The notes under the pieces were generated by a model. The model was not told where the DNA came from. It worked only from the letters and a program-made list of their open reading frames with translations, and made no database searches. 64,000 nucleotides of DNA. It comes from Incurvaria masculella. Taxonomy: Eukaryota; Arthropoda; Insecta; Lepidoptera; Incurvariidae. Positions within the stretch are counted from its first letter, which is position 1. Every line of letters begins with the position of its first letter. Positions 11,830-22,866 of the stretch are shown piece after piece. The DNA is taken from NCBI GenBank assembly GCA_946894095.1, contig OX335643.1, forward strand, positions 3,893,036-3,957,035, read 5' to 3'. The translations under genes and the position numbers were made by a program.

Positions 11830-13720
11830 TTCTAAGTACATTTTAATTAATTCAATTTAAAAAAAATTAAGATACTTCAATATATGTACTATTTTCATTA
11901 CAAGTCTGTATTCAGCTGGTACGCTACTGAACATCTTGGTGCCGATTTACTTTGTATATGTAACATCAGGCAATCAATATGTGTCACATTTTAGTTTTTT
12001 TAATAAAAACATGTGTTTTTGTATTTTTGTTAAAAATTACAGCAAACATTTTTTCACGTCAAATTTTTTAATGCTATGGTTCCATGGCTGAAACTATGGA
12101 AAATAACCAGTGTCTACGAAAACAAATATTTGTCTAAAATAAAACCCTACTTACCAATCAAACGATGGTCTTACAAATTTAAATTAAACAAATAAAGACA
12201 GTTTTCTTCAAGCTTAGAATTTCAACACGCAAAGGCAAATCTAAAATAAGTCACAGAAGAAAAATTCTGATGAGAAATCTGTAAAAGGCTGTCCTGGCTT
12301 ATTGAAAATTACTGATTTGACAAACCACATTTGTAATCGGAACATAATTTTGGGAAAATTGCTAATTTAAAATGACTGCTTGTAGAAATATTTAATGGTT
12401 GCTTTTTTAAATTACAATTTCTTTGTTAGTCAAAGAACATTTTGTGTTCAATTTGTGGAAGTAATGTTCCAGTTTTTATTAACCTCAGCATTTTCTTTGT
12501 CTGATCACGAAATTGACATTAAAATGTATCTTGTATCGCGCAATGTACTGCCAAATAACAGATGTATGTATATTAAATTGAGTTGTGTATAGAGTGTCGA
12601 TTGGGTGCGTGGTCCGATTTGAACGTTACCGAAAGTGCGTTCATAACTGGTCCGATTTGTGCTGAAAGCTCTCAAAATGGCGTCCCGTGGACGGTATGAC
12701 GTCATCGTTACGTCACTCGATGCAGTACACAGTGCTCACGCTTTGGAGGTAGGGCACTGCGTGTGCAACTGTCAGAGTCACATTTTGACGTTCCCACAGC
12801 GTTATCTGTGCGTAAACTGTTGAATGTCTCTCACGTGAAAATTCAAGTTCAGTTTAAAGGAATTGATTCGATTAAAATACGAGGTGACAACTAATGTCAT
12901 TTGTTCCATGTTTGTGGTTTAGTTTTCGTAAGCGTGCCCACAAACGTTCCGAATCATTTGTGATGCTGCCAGCTTTGAGCATGCAGTCTGATTCTGAACG
13001 CTTTTATTCACCGTGAGCACTGTAATCGGATAGTTCAAATCGGATCATGCATTGGATAACAATATGGTCACGTTCAATTGGTTGCGTTTATATTAACTAA
13101 TGTCATTTTGACGAGTCCCTTATGAATGTGGCCTAGGTTAATGTGATAGAAAATTAGATTATGTACATGATAATTTTATATGTAAACAATCAAATGTAAC
13201 TAGGAATGAATATTGTTTGATTGTGAAAATGTTATTTAAATTAAAAAAATGTTTCATTTTTATTGTGGGTTTTTTTTCTGTCCTGACTTTATTAAATGAA
13301 AAGAGATGTGGATATTTGTACTCATTTTAATGTATTGACTTATTAATATTTAAAATTAATAAATCACAAAACCGACTAGATTGGTAACACAAATCACAAA
13401 ATCACAAATTTTAAACTAAATATAAAATTGAATCAAAGGACAATGACCATTCTTCTTTGGGCAAGAAACCTGATGCCAACTCAAATGCAATGTAATGTAA
13501 TCCAAAAATGCAGTTCTTAATTATGTACATCATTGTACGTCCTTGTTCAGACATTTTTTTTATCAATAACATTAAAAAAAATTTATTGCAGGGAACTGCA
13601 AATACGAATGAAACTGGCATACTGTCATTGCCAACCCATAATTTAAAAATAAAAGTGTTATTCGCATCATATCATAGATGGCGCTATCTAAAGAAAACTG
13701 AAACATAAAACTTCCATCTC
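11830..13720. other. No gene recognised
   Basis: Intergenic AT-rich DNA. A more GC-balanced patch at about 12590-13130 has no open frame of note and was not assigned. The neighbouring intervals 9549-10289 and 10846-11209 likewise hold nothing I can name. Confidence 0.5.
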
Positions 13721-13893
13721 TATTATTTATTTATTATATCCTGGTTCTTCTTCTTCTTTTTAGGGTCCTACTTTTGGGTCCCTTTTAATGGCTTTCGTGC
13801 ATCTAACACATTTCGCCAATGTCAAAGTTCATAGCTATATACAAATAGTGTAAAAGGTTCTGAAATTAGTTGCCAACGAAACATAAAAGAAAA

Positions 13894-16800
13894 TCATAAT
13901 TTAAGATCATTTGCACTGATAAATGAAGCAAGTAACTTTAGAATTTTAAAGTTAGATGAAGAGAGCAAGCAATTAATATTGGTAGGAAGAGGAATTTGGA
14001 GTAGAGGAAGGTAATCGTATAAAGGAGCAGTTTTATTAATAAGAGGACAACAGAAAAATATATGTTCCAAATTCCCGTCATCAAGGCCACATTCGCACAC
14101 TGATGAGTCTTTAATATGAAGTCTAGCCAAATGAACAGGGGAACAGCAGTGGCCTATTCTAAGGCGGCAAATAATAGAAGTTGAAGATTTATTAATTTTG
14201 ATACGATGAAACCAAGGCTTAGCAGGGATGTTAGGCTGGATCTTGGCGTAATTTGAACCCTTAAATCTACTAGAGTTAGCCCACAATTTGGTCCAATTTT
14301 CAGTAAGAGATTTTTTTGGGAGAGCAATTAAATCATGTGGGTAGTTTCTATATGGGATTTTATCCCCTCGCAGAACAGCTTGTTTAGCAAGATCATCTAC
14401 CCGGTGATTGGGCAGGATGCCTGAGTGAGACGGAATCCATGCAAAGACTATTTGTTTGTCCGGGTTATTGTAGAGAATGTCTTTAATGGAAAAAGGAATA
14501 GGATTTTGTGTGTTAGAATGAAAGGGGTTCTGAGTGAGAGATTGAAGAGCACTACGGGAATCAGAAAATATTATAAATTTATTAGATTTTTTTAATAATA
14601 ATGAAAACTTGACTGCCTCCAGTAATGCCGTTGATTCACCAGTGAAAACTGATGACTCTGGAGGGCATTTAATTAGTTGGTAGATGTTGCTGTTCTTATG
14701 AAATACTGCAGCTCCAACACTGCCTTCCTCCGTGAGTTTGGAGGCATCAGTAAAAATATACTCCCACCCTTCCCAGTTTTCAGATAGGATGGAATGAAAG
14801 ACTTCATTAGCATTTGGAGACTCTTTTTCAATGCCAAAAAAAGGAATTACTTCTACATTGCTCGTAACTACTTGAAAAGGGTATGAAAACATTGGTAAGG
14901 AGTTAGAACGGAATACTGGAGCCTTGACATTATTGAACTTACGATAACTTTTTACAAGTCTGGTGGGAGCCTTTTTTTCCCAATATTTCGCAGTATGAGA
15001 AAATCGGGATAGTAAATTTAGTTTCGGAATTATTGGATGATGTAAGAAATAGCTTGCCCTGAACAAGAAACGATCAGCCAAGAACTGACGGCGAAAATAA
15101 AGAGGAGGTTCAACGCATTCTACTTGCAGAGCATTTATAGGACTTGATTTCATGGCACCTGTTATAATACGCAGGCATTTGTTTTGGATAATGTTAAGCT
15201 TATTAAGAGCAGTTCTATTGCAGGGTTCTAAAATATAGGAACCGTAATCCAAATGACTTCGTATTATTGCATTGTACAATAACTTGAGGTAGTATGGATG
15301 AGCTCCCCACCAAACCCCAGCTAGAGTGCGTATAATGTTAATATTTTTTTCACATTTTTTTATTACATAATTTAGATGAGAGACACCTGTCATTTTTGAA
15401 TCCAGGATTATGCCAAGGAATTTAGTTTGAATATGTAATGGAATAATTGTATTGTTGTATGTGATAGTGATAGTGGGTACAATTCTTTTTCTACTGAATA
15501 CTACTATAGAGCTCTTTTGGGCTGACAGTTCCAACCCATGTTCAGTTAACCATGTGTTCAAAGATCTTAGCGAGTATTCAATTTGTTCAGCTCCTTTAGG
15601 AATAGATTTATGGGGTGAGTATATTAGTAAATCATCCGCATATTGCAGGACACGTGAAAAGGAGTTTATTGATCTGTCAAGATCATGGGTGTAAATATTA
15701 TAAAGTAAAGGACTGAGAACAGAGCCTTGTGGTAAACCTTTCCAGATTATTCTAGAGTCGTTTGATTGTTCCTCTACTCTTAACATTATTGTTCTTTGAG
15801 ATAATATATTAAAAATATATGCAACAATTTTTTCTGGTATATGTAGATTTAGCATTTTTTGTTTGAGCTTTGGTAGGAGGACATTATCGTAAGCTGCAGA
15901 TATGTCTAGGAATGCAGCCACAACAGACTCGTCCCGAGAAAAAGAAAGTCGAATATCGGTAGTGAAAATCCCCAAACTATCCATTGTACTTCTGCTTTTC
16001 CTAAATCCATATTGTGTTTTAGCAAGAAGTTCTCTGTGTTCCACGAACCATTCTAAACGGTTTTTGATTAAATGTTCTGTAATTTTGCATAAGGTAGAAG
16101 ACAGAGCAATCGGACGGTAAGAGGAACCATCATTGGGGTCTTTACCAGATTTCAGGATTGGAATGATTATTTGAGTTTTCCAGGAGTCAGGAATTACCCC
16201 ATAGTCAAAGAAGAAATTAATGATTTGTAAAAAGTATTCAAGGGTTGTATCTCTCGATTTAACCAGAAAAGAATAAGGAATCCCATCCCATCCAGCCCTG
16301 GGGAAGAATCCTTAACATGATTCAAAACAATTTTGAGTTCTTTTAATGAAAATGGAACCTCCATGGGAGTACAACCTCCAACAAATGAATAAAGGGACGG
16401 GAGTTCATCTTCTGTAGGGGCGGATGGGGGGGCTAGCTTATTTAGGAATGAGTCTTTCCATGAAGCCGATGAAGGTATTGAAGCACTGTCTTCCGTGAAA
16501 ACAGAACGGTACCTTTTAATATTGCGCCAAACTAATGAAGATGAAGTGTTAGGTGAGAGAGAAAGGCAAAAATTTTGCCATCCATTACGTTTTTTATTTT
16601 TAAGAGTACATTTAGTAACTGCTTGAATTTTGCGTAAATTTAAAAAGTTTTCATCAGTCATAAACTCTTCATATAAAGTTTCGGCATAGGAACGGTCACG
16701 AACAGATTTGGTACATTCGGAATCCCACCATGGAGGAGAAAGGCGATGATTTTTTGATGTATTTTTGAGCGGAATAATTTGATCTGCTGTGCTTATCAAT

Positions 16801-17636
16801 AATGATGTAAATTTGGAGTAACAATGTAAAACATTGTCTAAGGTAACGATCGGCAGACTAGACATCTCCTCTTCTACTTTCAGACTGAACGTCACCCAAT
16901 CAGCTTCATTCAAGCGATATTTAAGAAGAGGGGATTTATTTATGGAAGGAGGGGCCTGACAAGGAATATTTATAATAATGGGAAAATGATCGCTGCCGTG
17001 AGAAAATTTGGATATTTTCCATGAAAGACGGGCAGCCAGATCTGGAGTGCAAAGAGTCAGATCCACTGCACTCGGATTCTGATTCGGGGGAGTCCGTCTT
17101 GTGGGTGAACCATCATTCAGAAGGCATATGTTGTATTCATCTAGTAGTTCAATCAATTTATTGCCTTGGTGGTCACAATTTGCAGACCCCCACACGGAGT
17201 GATGAGAATTAAAATCGCCTAAAACCACATAAGGCTTGCGGATGGATTGAAAAATAGATTTAATAAATCGAGTGGTTGAGAGCGTAGGAGACGATACATA
17301 TACCGAAACAAATGTTATATTGTCTGCCATAACGGCAACAACATTTATACCATCAACTCGGGCAGGAAGAGTGAGGGAAGAAAATGGATTTTTTTTGTTG
17401 ATGAACAGGGCGCAACCCCCATATCCATCAGCTCGGTCATCTCTGAAGCTAACATATCCTGAAATCTTAAAGTGGGTTGATGGCTTTAACCAGGTTTCAG
17501 AAATTGCTATAACGATAGGGTGATGTTTATTGATAAGGTGGAGTAAATCAGATTTATTTTTGATTAAGCTACGACAATTCCACTGAATTATTGTAGAAGA
17601 CATTCTGATGAAATGAAGCGAGATGAATGCATTCAA
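13894..17636 (-). pseudogene. LINE ORF2 (endonuclease-RT-RNase H), frameshifted
   Basis: The first segment (17636-16194) holds an apurinic-type endonuclease: IIQWNCRSL, ISETWLKP, VLGDFNSHHSVWGS and GSDHFPI. The second segment (16044-13894, open upstream to about 16290) holds reverse transcriptase (AFLDISAAYD, GLPQGSVLSPLLYN, YADDLLIYS), RNase H (FTDAS, GESTALLEA, FSDSRSAL, WIPSHSGI) and a C-terminal CECGLDDGNLEHIFFCC motif. The segments are in different frames. The cause visible in the DNA is a tandem 5-bp duplication (TCCCA TCCCA, 16281-16290) just before the RT domain. With one unit the frame would run on, so this copy is probably dead but recently active. Confidence 0.85.
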
Positions 17637-17977
17637 ACTTGACCCTATAAAAATTAAAGAAAGCTAAGTTGCAGATAAAAAAAATTTTTGCCAAATGTTC
17701 TGCTACCATGCAGTAATAAATTTTGTGGTCGAAAAATCTGCTAGAGCTTTTTTTAATGACATAAAGAGGATTTTTTATTAAAACAATCCAAACATTGGTA
17801 CAAAAATCTGCTGGTCGCAGATATATATTTTTGGAGCCAAATATTCTGCTACAACGCAGGTAATAAATTTGGATGCCGAAATATTTTTTATATATTGTCT
17901 TTTGGATAAGTAAAATAATATTGTTGAAGAAATTAAAATTTAAAGTGTAAATTGAAAAGTTCATATTGGATAAGAAG

Positions 17978-19702
17978 TTATTTTTTAATTTTGTCAGGTA
18001 AGCCCACTGGTGAGCGGATTCTGGAGTGTTTGAACCCATTATAAGCGTCTGGAGAATGATTAATAGCAGCGTTGGACGGTAAAGTATTGGAAGATATAAA
18101 ACTTAGAAAAGCAGAAAATAATTTGTCAACATTTTCAGGGTTACTAAGGTCCATTGAAATAATTGGAGAAGAGGGTGTCAACAAAGGAGTTCGAAAAACC
18201 GAACCATTATGAGATGTTGGAGGAGTGAAATCATTAAGAAGGGCTTGATGAGCGTTGCGATCGTACCCCTGAGGAAGAGGGGCGCGAGCTCGAGGTTGCG
18301 AAAAGAATGTTTTTTTGTATGAGTATGTAGGAATGGATGGTTTATTGACTGGAGCGCTGGAGGTGACCTCTGCAAAGGACCGCTTAGAGGGCCTAAATTG
18401 ACTGGCAGCCTCCGTATATGAAATAGCTTCTTCTGCCATTTTATGTTTAATATTTTTTTGTCTATTTTGTTCCGGACAAATTTTACTTGTTGCATAGTGT
18501 CTGCCTTCACAGTAAAGGCAGCTTGCATTTTCTTCTGTGATGTTGCAGTCATTGGCTGAATGGAATTCTCCGCATTTATAACAACGTGGCTGCGAACGGC
18601 ATATTGTCTTGGTATGTCCATATCTTGAGCAATTGAAGCATTGGATGGTCGGATATTTGTAAAGTTCTACTTGAATAGAATTATACATTAATAGGATCTT
18701 ATCAGGAAGACTCTGACCATCAAAAGTTACAACCACACTTTGGGATGGTTTCCACATAGGGGAACCATCGACCATTTTTTTGAAATTTAAGCGTCTGACT
18801 TTGAGGACTCTTCCTCCGCCAGGAATTTCAATGTCTTTCAAAAGATCCTCTTCGGACCATTCAATTGGAATTCCTTTCACCAATCCAATTCTTGTGACAT
18901 TAAATGACGGAATAAAAGCCTTATATTTGGCTTCGGATAAATAATGATTTTGTATGAATAGATTGGCATATTGGGCGGATTTGAAGGTGACGGTTACTCT
19001 ATTTCGTCCCACACTCTTTACCCCACCGTCTATGATACCTTGGAATGAGTTCCGTTTTAAAAATTGACCAAAATGAACTGGATGCAGAACAACTCCAGCC
19101 GATGGATTTGATTCCACCCTCTGGACGTGGACTAAGAAAGGAGCTTTGTCAAAGTCCCGGTAAAGTTCGGTATGATTTGGAGTTGAGATATCATTCGTGG
19201 AAATCCGGGATGGGCCTTGTTGGGATAGATCTTGTTGGGATAGGTCTTGTTTGGATAGGTCTTGTTGGGATATGTCTTGTTGGGATAGGTCTTGTTGGGA
19301 TATGTTTAGTTTGGATAGGACTGCTTGAGGCCCAATAACCTGAGAATTGGGAGCCTGCTTTATTTCATCATGTTCACAATCTGACGAGATAAAAGATGAT
19401 TGTGATGAATCAATCTTAACTTTGAGTTGAGAGTTTTGTTTGTTACTTTTGTTTTTTCTTTGATGTTCTTTTATTTTTCGTTTCCTTTTACCAATTATGG
19501 CGGAAAAGTCCATGCCTTCATTATCAGACAATCTATCGAATGAATTGTGAATTTCAATGGTATGGCTGGCCTCTGGTGGGGTTAGGAATGCATCATTAAG
19601 GTTGTCGCTCTTATCGCTAGATGCATCTTGAGCGAGAATGAACCCCGGCGGCATATGATGGCGGCCGCCGGGGTCGTCCGGGTCGGGTGGTTCATTCATC
19701 AC
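17978..19702 (-). CDS. LINE ORF1, gag-like nucleic-acid-binding protein
   Basis: A 574-residue open frame starting at the ATG at 19702. The N-terminus is acidic and Ser/Gln-rich, followed by a run of about seven pentapeptides of the form DLSQQ, DISQQ or DLSKQ (19209-19317 in DNA). An RRM-like region follows (about 225-350), then three zinc knuckles at roughly 355-412: CFNCSRYGHTKTIC, CYKCGEFHSANDC and CLYCEGRHYATSKIC. Such proteins bind element RNA and form ribonucleoprotein particles for retrotransposition. The frame is intact. Its stop is about 340 bp before ORF2, so ORF2 would need reinitiation or another mechanism. Confidence 0.85.
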   Translation of the reverse strand: MMNEPPDPDDPGGRHHMPPGFILAQDASSDKSDNLNDAFLTPPEASHTIEIHNSFDRLSDNEGMDFSAIIGKRKRKIKEHQRKNKSNKQNSQLKVKIDSSQSSFISSDCEHDEIKQAPNSQVIGPQAVLSKLNISQQDLSQQDISQQDLSKQDLSQQDLSQQGPSRISTNDISTPNHTELYRDFDKAPFLVHVQRVESNPSAGVVLHPVHFGQFLKRNSFQGIIDGGVKSVGRNRVTVTFKSAQYANLFIQNHYLSEAKYKAFIPSFNVTRIGLVKGIPIEWSEEDLLKDIEIPGGGRVLKVRRLNFKKMVDGSPMWKPSQSVVVTFDGQSLPDKILLMYNSIQVELYKYPTIQCFNCSRYGHTKTICRSQPRCYKCGEFHSANDCNITEENASCLYCEGRHYATSKICPEQNRQKNIKHKMAEEAISYTEAASQFRPSKRSFAEVTSSAPVNKPSIPTYSYKKTFFSQPRARAPLPQGYDRNAHQALLNDFTPPTSHNGSVFRTPLLTPSSPIISMDLSNPENVDKLFSAFLSFISSNTLPSNAAINHSPDAYNGFKHSRIRSPVGLPDKIKK

Positions 19703-19999
19703 AACATCACCCTACTTACGCGATACGAAAATCCAATAAACACAAATAGGCAGAGCAAGCCGGGAAACACGACACAATGGCTTTACGGAACCACACAATC
19801 ACTGATATTATTCTTTGCGATTTGCAAAAAAATATGCACGCGACCTCATCGACAGTCTTTTGTCTTCCCTATCCTGGTTCAAAAGAAACTATATAGAAAT
19901 GGCGGCTTGTACTTGCGAATCGCATGGTATCTCGCTTCCACTATATCGCTATCTATACTCACACTGTGCGGTACCAGCTGCAAAAAAATATTAAATTAG

Positions 20000-22560
20000 A
20001 GCGCGCAGTGATATGTACTCAGTTGCGTTGTTAGGTCGGTATAGTGTTTCACTGGTTGAACTGAATAGATCTATGACTTCTAAAAACCGCGGGAAGATTC
20101 TTTGGAGTGTCGCCCGTGAAATTGTGTTTAAGAGAGTCGTTATCCTATCATATAACCACCCACTGGAAAAGTTTACCCTGTATACCTTTTAGATTGAAAA
20201 ATATTGATTGACTAATAAGCATTAGAATGAGTTGTCTATCTTTATGTTATTATTTTTTTCTGAAAATACAGATATTTAAAAAAAATAAAAACAGATAGAC
20301 CTAGAAAGAGGCTTTGTCAAGTAATTTTTTAAATTTTAAAATTTGTTAAGTTTTAGGGGTAGGGAAAGGTTAGGTCCTAGAAGACGATTTTGCTAGTTTA
20401 ATCGCAGTCACCGTACAAAATTGTGCCTTGACCAATGGACAAAGAATGCATTTCTTAAACTTCTCAAATCATAGATTTCCTGTGACTTCTCGACAGCCTT
20501 AAGTTAATTACTTGGTTCAGATGAATCTTCTGGACCTAGTGGTATGCAATAATGCCTTTTAATACATAAATAAATACATTTAAATTACCCTCAGTTTTAT
20601 TAACCTTTTCCTACCTCTTGAACTAATACATTATAAGGAAATATACTTTTTTGTACTAAACAGGTACGTCGCTTATTCCAAGGAATGTGATATGTATTTA
20701 TGTTTAATATAATGTATACTTTGTAACAATATAATGCTGACTGTACCGTCCGTTGGACAAGTACAAGCCGCCATTTCTATCTTTTCTTTAATGAACTGGC
20801 TTATAGATTTTATGATAGAAAGTGCCACATAGCTCTTTTTGCGCGTGGCCAAAATTGGAACTAAACGGTCGCCATCTTGAACTGTCATCTTCGCGGTACG
20901 GGAATGTGTTGCCATTATAACAGCAAGTCACCCACTGCTTATTTATTTTAAGCTGAGGGTATTTTTTTTTTAAGTAGGTAATAGTTAGTTTGTGAAGATA
21001 TGTTTGTGGTTTAGGTTAGCCATACATACAAACATAGCTTTATGCCGTTTTCCCGGAAGTGTAGTAGTAGTAGTGGTTTGATACCATCGCGAGATGTACT
21101 CGAAAACTCCTTGTTAGATTATAACGAAATAAAAAAAAATACTGTGTAAAGTCTAATCTAAATTGGATGGCAAAAAATATCGTTTGTTGTGTTATAACCT
21201 CCGGGATTGAAGTTGGGTTTATTCTCATAGAATTCAAGAAAAGAAAAGTAGCGGTAGTAAGTAACCTGACTTCTACAACACCTATTTATTCTATTAAAAT
21301 GATGAAAGATCAAATTTCGTTATAGTTTGAATAATATTATTTACCTAAAATAGTAATTTTAATAGTTTTTTTTTCTTACAGCAAGCTGTAAACATTTTCC
21401 CGATCAATGGCGTATTTTTTTTCATGTGGTAACTCTTAAAAGACAGCGGTGCCTTCAGCCAGGTGAAAAATACCGTATGCGATTTATGGTAATTGAATGT
21501 CAAAATGCAACCATTTTTTTTTCTTTGAGAACTAGCTACTAACACGAGAATGTCTTATAAATTAAAAATTCAAACCACGTTCACACTTCCCTATTGCTTC
21601 CAACTCACAACTTTGCCTCTGGTTTTATTTCGGTCATTGTCCTTTTGTTACTGAGTTGTTTATTGAAAACATTGAACACCTTTAACTTTAGACTTAAAAT
21701 TAGCCTTGCCAGGTTTCATATTCACTTGGACGAAACCCATTCTTACATTCGTATATATTTTATTAATCTCGCTGGTTTCAATATCTCATTGCTTAAGAAA
21801 GTGTGCTTGAAAACTTTTGATATGGTTCTTGCAGATAATGTGTCCCTAAAAACATCTTTGGGCGAAACGACGATAGTTCAACTGTTGAGTACCCTGGGCC
21901 CGTATATGGGTGCTGGGGTCCAAAAATGGCACCTGTGATGTTTTACATCAATATCTGATATGTATATTTTGTTATGATTATGCTGCAGGTGACCGAATTG
22001 GTAGACTTTTTAAAGTGTGAAAACATTTGAGTCAGCGTCAACCAGGAATCCAGGAATAAGCCTTTTTTACCAGTTGTCAAGGCGATTTTGTAGATGGAAA
22101 GCCTTTCGTCATTGAAATCCCGTGCTTTGATAACCGCTATAAAAGTGCTTTTCTCAATTGGATGATTCCTGATTCCTGAGGACGGAATTGTAAGTAAGTA
22201 TAGGCTAAGGTGTCAATTCTTTGAATTTCGCGCTCAGAAATATTCGAGAAAATCGCTTGGGCAACAGCTATAAAAGCACTTCTAAGCACGGAATCCCAAG
22301 AATAGGCCTGCTGTGCAGTTCTTACGTATCGTTGGAACTCGAGAGCGCCAGGAGTGAGTTGTCACCTAAACTGGCGTTAGCGAAACTTCGAAGTTCCGTA
22401 AAAACGTCAAACTCCATACAAGTTTTTACTAGATATTCTGTGGTTTTACTTCTTCAAACTGCCAAAATCAAACTCGGGCTCGCAAACACTGCGCGCGCTC
22501 TTCAATTTCTCTATACATTTGAAAACGCCAGTCGATCGGTTTGCGGTAAACGCCAATTTA
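20000..22560. other. No gene recognised; repeat fragments
   Basis: AT-rich DNA between the LINE and the receptor gene. About 20340-20470 resembles, inverted, the DNA flanking the MITE copies at 43.7 and 60.4 kb (AAATTGTGCC, AGAAATGCATT). About 22060-22310 contains a decayed copy of the foldback repeat with GGAATCCCAAGAATAGGCCT, related to 48835-49354. The open frames are not convincing. Confidence 0.45.
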
Positions 22561-22707
22561 GGTGACAGCTGGGACCACTAACTACGCTGCCGATTTATGC
22601 ATGAGTTTCAACCGCCGTTCCAGCCCTTCCACTCGTTGGCTGGCATGGCTGTGACGTATACGGCCGGGCAGTGTCGCCATCTAGCTCGGAACCCTGAAGT
22701 GACCGCT

Positions 22708-22866
22708 TCACTTCTTCTGTCCCGCCGCGAAGAGGCTTAGCGTGGTCGCGGCGGCGGCGTCCGCGCTCTCGTACTGCTCGTGGATGGTGGTTATGTCTGG
22801 AGGCTGGCGCGCGCTGATTCGCTGCGATGGCGCGGCCTGAGCTGGGAGACCGTTCACTAATGCAGT
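22708..22866 (-). CDS. Possible alternative last exon of the TMEM145-like gene
   Basis: A GC-rich 53-codon frame (TALVNGLPAQ to LSLFAAGQKK, stop) follows the acceptor TCTTTACAGAG. It joins in phase 0 to a good donor, AAG|GTGAAT at 23481, only three codons before the stop of the unspliced last exon. Coding composition, phase and splice sites fit, but I cannot confirm it by homology. Confidence 0.5.
   Translation of the reverse strand, partial: TALVNGLPAQAAPSQRISARQPPDITTIHEQYESADAAAATTLSLFAAGQKK

Larger units (their letters stand above)
13725..19990 (-). mobile_element. Non-LTR retrotransposon with RNase H (I/LOA-like), inactivated
   Basis: A nearly complete LINE, read from about 19990 down to 13725. 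It has a 5' untranslated region, ORF1 (19702-17978), an AT-rich spacer of about 340 bp, and ORF2 (17636-13894) with endonuclease, reverse transcriptase, RNase H and a C-terminal Cys/His motif. The 3' untranslated region ends in TAATAAATAAATAATAG-like repeats, as in I-factor-type elements. The exact 5' end and target duplication could not be fixed. The RNase H domain argues for the I/LOA group over Jockey or CR1, but the clade is an inference. Confidence 0.85.

Noticed and set aside
17569..18039. 156-codon frame between LINE ORF1 and ORF2
   Set aside because: AT-rich spacer translation rich in Ile, Phe, Asn and Lys with no motif; it overlaps both real ORF ends.
21594..22565. Two plus-strand frames of 114 codons
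   Set aside because: No domain, no splice context and composition of repeat DNA.
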